A stretch of DNA of 38,637 nt from Tritonibacter litoralis (lineage in GTDB: Bacteria > Pseudomonadota > Alphaproteobacteria > Rhodobacterales > Rhodobacteraceae): the NCBI RefSeq assembly GCF_009496005.1, contig NZ_WIBF01000020.1:1-38637 (forward strand), read 5' to 3'. This document shows, piece after piece, positions 32,863-38,637 of this stretch (position 1 is the stretch's first letter; the number at the start of each line of letters is the position of its first letter). Under the pieces are notes generated by a model. That model did no database searches. It had not been told where the DNA came from and saw only the letters and a list, made by a program, of their open reading frames with translations. A program made the position numbers and the translations under genes.

Positions 32863-33846
32863 ATGACTGAAACGGGTGCCAACTTTCAACAGGGTGGTCG
32901 CAAGCATACCGAATGGTTTTCGCTGGGGAGCGCGACCGGACCGCTCATTGGACTTATTCTGCTTTGTGGGTTCCTGACATTTGCAACCGATTCCTTCTTT
33001 TCCCTGCGGAACTTCCTGAACATACTGGATCAGGTCACCGTGATCGGGATCATCGCGGTGGGCATGACCTTTGTCATTCTCACAGGCGGGATTGACCTCT
33101 CTGTGGGCTCCGTTCTGGCACTGGCGATGATGGTCTTGGGCTATCTCAATGTGGAAGCGGGATTGCCCATGGGTGCAGCGATTCCATTGGCCATTGCCGC
33201 TGCCGCAATTTCTGGTTTCATATCAGGCCTGATGATTACGATCTTCAAAGTGCCGCCTTTCATCGCGACACTTGCGATGATGTCGATTGCGCGCGGATTG
33301 GCCAGCATGATCACCAACGGCTCGCAGATCATCGGCTTCCCGGCATGGTTCAACATGGGCGCAATCATCCGCTACGGCGGCCTGATTACAATGACAGTCG
33401 CCGTCATGTTCGTCGTTTTTGCTATCGCCTGGCTATTCCAAAGTTACCGCCAGGGCGGGCGTGCGGTCTATGCAGTCGGCGGCAATCCAGAGGTCGCTCG
33501 GCTGGCGGGCATCAACGTCAATCGTGTCACGGTGCTTGTTTATACTGCCTGCGCCGCGCTGTCCGGCCTGGCCGGTGTGCTTCTGGCTGCGCGCCTCGAT
33601 GCGGTACAGCCAACCATCGGGATCTCCTATGAACTGGACGCTATCGCGGCTGTGGTCATCGGGGGCACCAGCCTCTCGGGAGGAACAGGAGGCATCGGCG
33701 GCACGATCATTGGAGTTTTGATCATTGGGGTGCTGCGCAACGGGCTGAACCTACTCAGCGTGTCACCCTTCCTACAGGCCGTGATCATCGGATTGGTGAT
33801 CGTGATGGCAGTAGCCGCTGAAACGTTCAAACAGCGCAAGGCGTAG
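32863..33846 (+). CDS. ABC sugar importer, permease (RbsC-like)
   Basis: 327 aa inner-membrane protein of the ribose/xylose/galactose permease family with about ten TM segments. The hallmark GMTFVILTGGIDLSVGS is present, as are GGNPEVARLAGIN and GGTSLSGGTGG. ATG 32863 follows a strong GGGAGGGAAG site; a frame start at 32845 overlaps the operator. First gene of the plus operon permease, binding protein, ATPase, SDR, SDR. Works with the two following ABC components. Confidence 0.93.
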   Translation: MTETGANFQQGGRKHTEWFSLGSATGPLIGLILLCGFLTFATDSFFSLRNFLNILDQVTVIGIIAVGMTFVILTGGIDLSVGSVLALAMMVLGYLNVEAGLPMGAAIPLAIAAAAISGFISGLMITIFKVPPFIATLAMMSIARGLASMITNGSQIIGFPAWFNMGAIIRYGGLITMTVAVMFVVFAIAWLFQSYRQGGRAVYAVGGNPEVARLAGINVNRVTVLVYTACAALSGLAGVLLAARLDAVQPTIGISYELDAIAAVVIGGTSLSGGTGGIGGTIIGVLIIGVLRNGLNLLSVSPFLQAVIIGLVIVMAVAAETFKQRKA

Positions 33847-33851
33847 AATTT

Positions 33852-33903
33852 GGCAGCGGAGGGGGCCGCTGCCTTGACCAAAGACCCGAGCGCAAGGTCG
33901 GGT
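33852..33903 (+). other. Two successive hairpins between permease and binding-protein genes
   Basis: GGCAGCGG / CCGCTGCC (33852-33873, 8-bp perfect stem) and ACCCGA / TCGGGT (33884-33903, 6-bp perfect stem). They fill the 106-bp gap ahead of the highly expressed type of gene, the binding protein. Likely roles are partial termination or mRNA end protection that sets different subunit levels. No T-run follows either. Confidence 0.55.
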
Positions 33904-33952
33904 TCCAAAGCCCGGCAAGATCGGGCCAATACGACCAAGGAGGAGACACCAC

Positions 33953-34906
33953 ATGACAAAGACACTCAAGGCCCTACTGGCCGCCACCGCACTTGCCGGA
34001 ATGCTGCCTGTGGCAGCCGCAGCAGACGACCATGCCGGAATCGGGATCGCAAAGATCGGCCTTGCCGTACCGAACCTGCAGGCTGATTTCTTCAACCAGA
34101 TCAAGCTTGGCGTGGAAAACTACGCCACATCTCTTGGCATCGAAGTGATCACCGTTGACGCAAAAGGCGACACAGCTACTCAGGTCAGCCAGGTCCAGGA
34201 TCTGATGACCCAGGGCATCGACGCCTTCATCTACATTCCGGCTGGTGCGGCTGCGGCCGCTGTGCCGACCCGGCTGGCGCGTGCCGAAGGCATACCGGTC
34301 ATCAATGTGGACCGCGAGCCCGATGGTGAGCCTGGCGATACTGTGATCTACGGCGAGAACGTCATATCCTCCTACGAGGTCTGCTCTTCGATCATCGAGC
34401 GCGCAGGCGGAACAGGCAAGATGGTGATTATCCACGGTCAAAAAGGAACAACGCCTGAGGTTCAGCGCTTTGAAGGCTGCAAGATGGCCATCGACGAAAA
34501 CCCCGGTGTGGAATTGGTGGCGCAACAGTGGACGCAAATGTGGTCCCCCGACGAAGGCTTCTCGATCGGGCAAAACATGTTGCAGGCCCACCCCGATATC
34601 AAGATGATCTTTGGTCAGGCCGACGCTATCGCGATGGGCGCCGCCAAAGCCGTCGAAGCAGCGGATCTCGCAGATCAGATCGTGGTTGGAGGCTATGACG
34701 GCGACGTTGCCGCCCTTGAATCACTGGCGCGCTGCGACACCCCCTTTGTAGTGACTGCAACGCAAAGCACGCAGGCGATGGGTGTTCTGGCGGTGAACTC
34801 GGCGATTGCTGTCGCCAAGGGCGCATCTGTGCCTGCGCGCCAGATCCCGAATGCTGTGCTGACCGATTGCGAAAACGCATCCGTCTTTGTCGAGAAGCAC
34901 CCGTAA
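33953..34906 (+). CDS. ABC sugar importer, periplasmic binding protein (RbsB-like)
   Basis: 317 aa. The Sec signal peptide of about 24 residues ends near PVAAAADD. The mature part is a type I periplasmic sugar-binding protein (IGLAVPNLQADFFNQIKLGV, then INVDREP). Arg and Asp residues lining the cleft (VDRE, GYDGDVAALE) fit a polyhydroxy ligand. It delivers the substrate to the permease encoded upstream. A GGAGGAG site precedes ATG 33953. The ligand cannot be named. Confidence 0.93.
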   Translation: MTKTLKALLAATALAGMLPVAAAADDHAGIGIAKIGLAVPNLQADFFNQIKLGVENYATSLGIEVITVDAKGDTATQVSQVQDLMTQGIDAFIYIPAGAAAAAVPTRLARAEGIPVINVDREPDGEPGDTVIYGENVISSYEVCSSIIERAGGTGKMVIIHGQKGTTPEVQRFEGCKMAIDENPGVELVAQQWTQMWSPDEGFSIGQNMLQAHPDIKMIFGQADAIAMGAAKAVEAADLADQIVVGGYDGDVAALESLARCDTPFVVTATQSTQAMGVLAVNSAIAVAKGASVPARQIPNAVLTDCENASVFVEKHP

Positions 34907-34929
34907 GGCTAAAGGCAAAGGGCAGCGCA

Positions 34930-36423
34930 ATGACCAATACCGATACATTTCCGATCCTGACGCTAAAGAACATCTACAAGTCCTTTGGGCCGATAGAGGT
35001 GCTTCACGGTGTGGATCTAGAGGTGCGACCCGGTGAGGTCGTTGCGCTGCTCGGCGAAAACGGCGCCGGAAAATCAACGCTGTCAAATATCATCTCCGGC
35101 ACGATCCTCCCTACCTCCGGAGAGATGACGTGGCAGGGCGCGCCCTATGCGCCCGCCACTCCCCGCGAGGCCATGGACGCCGGAGTCGGCATGATCCACC
35201 AAGAGCTGCTCTTGCTGCCGCATCTCTCCATCGCTGAGAATATCTTTGTCGGACGTTACCCGATGCGCCACGGCCGGGTTGACCGTCGCGAGATGGAGCG
35301 GCGCGCGACACATGGCCTGCAACGCCTCGGCCTGAATGTATCGCCGCGCCGTCTGGTTCAGGGGCTTTCGACGGCCAACCAGCAGTTGATCGAAATCGCC
35401 AAAGCCTTGACACTGAATGCGCGGCTTCTGATCCTGGATGAACCGACCGCCGCGCTTGGTGGCGAAGAAACCAAACTGCTTTTTGAACAGATCGAGCGGC
35501 TAAAGGCCGATGGCGTCGGGATCATCTACATCTCGCACCGTTTGGAGGAAATCAAACAGATCGCGGATCGCATCGTCGTTATGCGCGATGGCGAGAAGGT
35601 GCAGCAGTTCGATACCGCTGACGTGCCGGTGCGCAGCATTGTCGAGGCGATGGTCGGCCGAAATATGGACCAGATGTTTCCCGCGCTCGCGAAGCCTGCG
35701 GCGGAGACCATGCTGGAAGTACGAGATCTAAGCTCTGCATTGGGGCATTTCAGCAACGTGAACTTTTCCGTCCGCCGCGGCGAGATCTTTGGGATCGCCG
35801 GGCTTGTTGGAGCAGGCCGGACCGAGTTGGTGCGTGCGATTGCCGGCGCTGATCCAATTGCAGAAGGCTCTGTCCTCCTGGATGGAGAAGAGATCACGCC
35901 GCGCACGCCTCGGGCCGCAATCGACAACGGCATCGTGCTCGTCCCCGAGGACCGCAAGTTGCAGGGGGTGGTCCTGAGCCACTCCATCGAAGACAACATC
36001 GCCTACTCAAACTTCGAAGCGGTCTCCAAAGCGGGCTGGATAAACAAGCACCGCGTACGCAGGTTCGCCAATGAGAATATTGCCAAATTCGGTGTGAAGG
36101 GCCGGAGCAATCAAAATGCCAGCGAGATGTCCGGCGGCAACCAGCAGAAGGTTGTGATTGCCAAATGGCTCGCGCGCAACCCCCGCGTGGTGCTGCTCGA
36201 TGAGCCGACACGTGGGATTGACGTCGGGGCACGGTCCTCGATCTATGAAATCATCCACGGTCTGGCAGCTGAAGGCGTCGCCGTAATCGTCGTCAGCTCT
36301 GATCTCGAAGAGGTCCTTGGCGTGTCCAACCGCATTCTGGTTATGGCCGCAGGGCGTCAGACCGGCATTCTGGACCACACCGAAGCCAATGATGTCTCGG
36401 TCATGGAACTCGCAACGGCCTAA
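34930..36423 (+). CDS. ABC sugar importer, ATPase (RbsA-like, two nucleotide-binding domains)
   Basis: 497 aa, fused double ATPase as in RbsA/XylG. The first domain has Walker A GENGAGKST (42-50), the signature LSTANQQ and Walker B LLILDEP. The second has the degenerate loop GLVGAGRTE usual in this family, the signature MSGGNQQKV and Walker B VVLLDEPTRG. ATG 34930 has AAAGGG upstream; the frame beginning at 34867 overlaps the binding-protein gene. Energises import of the locus substrate. Confidence 0.95.
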   Translation: MTNTDTFPILTLKNIYKSFGPIEVLHGVDLEVRPGEVVALLGENGAGKSTLSNIISGTILPTSGEMTWQGAPYAPATPREAMDAGVGMIHQELLLLPHLSIAENIFVGRYPMRHGRVDRREMERRATHGLQRLGLNVSPRRLVQGLSTANQQLIEIAKALTLNARLLILDEPTAALGGEETKLLFEQIERLKADGVGIIYISHRLEEIKQIADRIVVMRDGEKVQQFDTADVPVRSIVEAMVGRNMDQMFPALAKPAAETMLEVRDLSSALGHFSNVNFSVRRGEIFGIAGLVGAGRTELVRAIAGADPIAEGSVLLDGEEITPRTPRAAIDNGIVLVPEDRKLQGVVLSHSIEDNIAYSNFEAVSKAGWINKHRVRRFANENIAKFGVKGRSNQNASEMSGGNQQKVVIAKWLARNPRVVLLDEPTRGIDVGARSSIYEIIHGLAAEGVAVIVVSSDLEEVLGVSNRILVMAAGRQTGILDHTEANDVSVMELATA

Positions 36424-36455
36424 GCAGATTGGCCTAAGCAGACAAGGAAAATCAT

Positions 36456-37241
36456 ATGAACCGTTTCAAAGGGAAGACAGTGGTTATCACTGGCGGCAAT
36501 CGCGGCATCGGCTATGCGGTGGCAGAACGTTTTGCCTCAGAAGGCGCAAATCTCGTTATTGCCTCTATCGAGCCGCAGGTCGAAGAGGCCGCTGCGGAGC
36601 TTCGCAACTCCGGGGCGGAAGCCATCGGCGTGATCTGCGACGTCACCAGGTCTGAAGCCGTAAAAACACTCTATGACCGTGCGGAAGAAGCCTTTGGCGG
36701 CGTCGACATTTCGATGCAAAACGCCGGGATCATCACCATCCGTAAAGTCGAGGACCTGACCGAGAACGACTGGGATGCCACCATGGCGGTGAACACAAAA
36801 GGCGTGTTTCTGTGCTGCCAGGAGGCCATTACTCGGATGCGCAAGTCCGGCAAAGGCGGGCGGCTTATCAATACTGCCTCGGGTCAGGCGCGTGACGGGT
36901 TCATCTTTACGCCTCATTATGCGGCCTCCAAGATGGGAGTTGTCGGCATTACTCAAAGCCTCGCCAAGGAGGTCGCGCTGGAAAAGATCACCGTGAATGC
37001 GATTTGCCCGGGCATCATTTTCAGCGACATGTGGGATTATAACGACAAAATCTGGGGCGAGATGCTTGGCGATTATGCGCCGGGCGAGCTGATGAAAGAC
37101 TGGGTCGAGAACAAGATCCCGATGAAGCGCGCCGGCACCGGCAAGGACGTGGCAGGGCTGGTTGCTTTCCTGGCCAGCGAGGACGCGGATTATATTACCG
37201 GCCAGACCATCAACGTGGACGGTGGGCTGATCATGTCCTGA
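36456..37241 (+). CDS. SDR family dehydrogenase, polyol-dehydrogenase-like
   Basis: 261 aa. Classical SDR: TGGNRGIG at 12-19, NAG at 89-91, N113, S142, Y155 and K159. The C-terminal substrate loop is long and aromatic (SDMWDYNDKIWGEML), resembling bacterial sorbitol/polyol dehydrogenases, and ends GQTINVDGG. AAGGA precedes ATG 36456. It follows the ATPase gene by 32 bp in the importer operon, so it probably oxidises the imported polyol or sugar to the ketose used by the kinase. Confidence 0.9.
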   Translation: MNRFKGKTVVITGGNRGIGYAVAERFASEGANLVIASIEPQVEEAAAELRNSGAEAIGVICDVTRSEAVKTLYDRAEEAFGGVDISMQNAGIITIRKVEDLTENDWDATMAVNTKGVFLCCQEAITRMRKSGKGGRLINTASGQARDGFIFTPHYAASKMGVVGITQSLAKEVALEKITVNAICPGIIFSDMWDYNDKIWGEMLGDYAPGELMKDWVENKIPMKRAGTGKDVAGLVAFLASEDADYITGQTINVDGGLIMS

Positions 37242-37275
37242 CCGGGTTGGTCAACAACATAAGGTGAATGAGACC

Positions 37276-38067
37276 ATGCAAGAAATGACGCTGAACGCCC
37301 CGGCCCTGTTCAACCTTTCGGGCCGTGTCGCTCTGGTCACCGGTGCTGGCAGCGGTATTGGCCAACGCATTGCCATAGGGCTTGCCGAATGCGGTGCAGA
37401 TGTTGCGCTGCTCGACCGGCGTACCGACGATGGGCTTTCGCAAACCGCAGACTGCATAGCAAAGGCCGGACGCAAATGCATTCAGATCGCTTCGGACGTA
37501 ACCTCTGGTGAAGCGCTGGCCGAGGCGGTCAAGCAAACCGAAGCGGAACTTGGCCCGCTCCGGCTGGCGCTGAATGCAGCTGGCATTGCCAACGCCAATC
37601 CTTGCGAAGACATGGAAGAAGACCAGTATCAGACCCTTATGGACATCAACATGAAAGGCGTCTGGCTGTCTTGTCAGGCTGAAGCGCGGGCGATGCTTGC
37701 CCATGGGCAAGGCGGTTCCATCGTCAACATCGCCTCAATGTCGGGTGTCATTGTAAACCGCGGGCTGACCCAAGTGCATTACAACGCCTCCAAAGCGGGC
37801 GTGATCCATATGTCCAAATCGATGGCAATGGAGTGGGTGGACCGGGGTATCCGCGTGAATTCCATTAGCCCAGGCTATACAGCAACTCCGATGAACACCC
37901 GCCCCGAAATGGTCCATCAAACCAAAGAGTTCGAAAGCCAGACCCCAATGCAGCGGATGGCCAGCGTTGACGAAATGGTCGGCCCTGCGGTCTTCCTGTT
38001 GTCGGACGCGGCGTCCTATTGCACTGGCGTGGACCTGCTGGTCGATGGAGGCTTCTGCTGCTGGTAA
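37276..38067 (+). CDS. SDR family dehydrogenase (mannitol/arabinitol/sorbose-reductase-like)
   Basis: 263 aa. TGAGSGIG motif at 22-29, S154, Y169 and K173. D47 after the second strand favours NAD(H). The ending YCTGVDLLVDGGFCCW is typical of ketose reductase / polyol dehydrogenases of the mannitol-sorbose type. ATG 37276 lies 8 bases after AAGGTGA; a GTG at 37264 overlaps that site and was rejected. It is the last gene of the importer operon. A second dehydrogenase could act on another carbon or on the transketolase product. Confidence 0.9.
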   Translation: MQEMTLNAPALFNLSGRVALVTGAGSGIGQRIAIGLAECGADVALLDRRTDDGLSQTADCIAKAGRKCIQIASDVTSGEALAEAVKQTEAELGPLRLALNAAGIANANPCEDMEEDQYQTLMDINMKGVWLSCQAEARAMLAHGQGGSIVNIASMSGVIVNRGLTQVHYNASKAGVIHMSKSMAMEWVDRGIRVNSISPGYTATPMNTRPEMVHQTKEFESQTPMQRMASVDEMVGPAVFLLSDAASYCTGVDLLVDGGFCCW

Positions 38068-38560
38068 CGCACGAAGGATCAGGAGTTTAAAAGGCTGCAG
38101 TCAGCTTCTCGCAGTTCAGCGAAACAAGTGTAATTGCTTGCTCAATGCGCGCAAATCAGCGAGAGATAAGAAGCTTGCTGTTGGTCGGATGCTTGCGTAC
38201 CCTGACGGACCGAAAGTCGGCAATGTGCGAGTTCGACGAAGCCTGAAGTTCGTGCTTAAAGCGAATGGCCACAAATCGGTCTACAACCGGAGAGTCTTGA
38301 TCGGTCGGCAAATAGCTTGAATGGGCCGTTCGTCTAGACCGTATACAGACCGAGAGCTTATATTACCGCAAAACGGAGAACGGCAGTAAAGAGCCCTCGG
38401 TCGAAGCCGCGGCTCAGATATTTCCGCTGTCATTTTTGAACGTCTGCTCTTGCTGAAGCAAACTGGAAATATCACTCATCAATCGAAACCTTTTTTGGAG
38501 GTCGAACCAGCATTTGTCGCAAACAGAGAGTTCAGCTTATGTGGCCAAAGAGGCAAGTTT
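38068..38560. other. Region without recognisable genes before the terminal IS3 element
   Basis: About 490 bp with only short, uncharacteristic frames on both strands. No terminator with a T-run was seen directly after the SDR gene. A frame at 37967-38320 mostly shadows the SDR gene and then runs into this stretch. This could be the remains of a gene broken by IS insertion, but no family was recognised. Confidence 0.45.
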
Positions 38561-38637
38561 TGGAACTGTCGCGGTTTGATGCCGCTCCTTTGATAGCATT
38601 TATTGCAGAAAAGGAGACGAACTATGGGACTGAAACG
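38561..38637 (+). mobile_element. Left end of an IS3-family insertion sequence (cut by window end)
   Basis: The terminal repeat begins TGGAACTGTCGCGG and shares sequence with the ends at 27670 and near 77. It is followed by a 50-base leader, AAGGAG and an ATG opening orfA. The orientation is plus, the same as the copy at the window start. Confidence 0.7.
38624..38637 (+). CDS. IS3-family OrfA, N-terminal fragment
   Basis: ATG at 38624 with AAGGAG 7 bases upstream, reading MGLKR before the window ends. Many IS3-family OrfA (HTH_Tnp) proteins start in this way. Too short to classify further. Confidence 0.55.

Noticed and set aside
33974-34591. 205-codon open frame on the minus strand inside the binding-protein gene
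   Set aside because: Antisense shadow of a confidently identified periplasmic binding protein; no ribosome site or family features.

Overview
The window looks like accessory chromosomal DNA of an alphaproteobacterium, most likely a marine Rhodobacterales (Roseobacter-type) organism. That is inferred from gene families, moderate GC content, many ATGA/TAATG stop-start overlaps, and the IS3 and IS110 types present. No tRNA, rRNA or CRISPR array was seen. Both ends of the window fall inside IS3-family elements: the right end of one copy (1-77) and the left end of another in the same orientation (38561 to the end). A third, decayed copy lies near 27670.

Layout. (1) 218-3962, minus: a membrane protein (DUF4173), an OmpR-type response regulator and a CreC-like histidine kinase, in an overlapping operon. 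(2) 4390-6209: a MATE efflux pump translationally coupled to a small 'glyoxalase superfamily' protein. (3) 6210-8222: debris, an octanucleotide repeat and an intact IS110 transposase with a possible bridge-RNA region. (4) 8223-12351: an alkylation-damage and detoxification island with AlkB, an SDR, Ada, a 2OG-Fe(II) oxygenase coupled to Ada, and a GST. (5) 12470-14010: a VOC protein and a fluoroacetate-dehalogenase-like hydrolase that lacks the usual halide pocket. (6) 14291-17444: a GST / NTF2-like / tautomerase / nitronate monooxygenase operon divergent from a LysR regulator. (7) 17483-19062: a GlxA-type AraC regulator divergent from a Prx5-type peroxiredoxin. (8) 19122-23333: RraA-like, PrpF-like and CaiB-like genes divergent from an HTH-fused citrate-synthase-like protein in which the catalytic Asp is Thr. 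(9) 23334-27622: an IS110 remnant, then two lipoprotein alpha/beta hydrolases around a membrane-bound AraC regulator. (10) 27623-28444: an IS3 remnant and a ribH2-type lumazine synthase pseudogene. (11) 28422-38067: a complete-looking sugar or polyol catabolic locus.

The last locus is the most coherent system. It has a SorC-family regulator, a GlpK-like FGGY kinase and a transketolase split into two genes on the minus strand. Divergent from these are an RbsC/RbsB/RbsA-type ABC importer and two SDR dehydrogenases. Three near-identical 16-bp palindromes (core TGNATAWTTATNCW) sit in front of the regulator and just downstream of the -10 boxes of both divergent promoters, which predicts a single regulon. 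Kinase plus split transketolase resembles the D-apulose kinase / apulose-4-phosphate transketolase route of apiose catabolism. Two dehydrogenases replace the isomerase, however, so a polyol substrate is the working inference.

The second candidate for something undescribed is the CaiB / citrate-synthase-like / PrpF / RraA module: an apparent organic-acid CoA pathway with an altered citrate-synthase active site.
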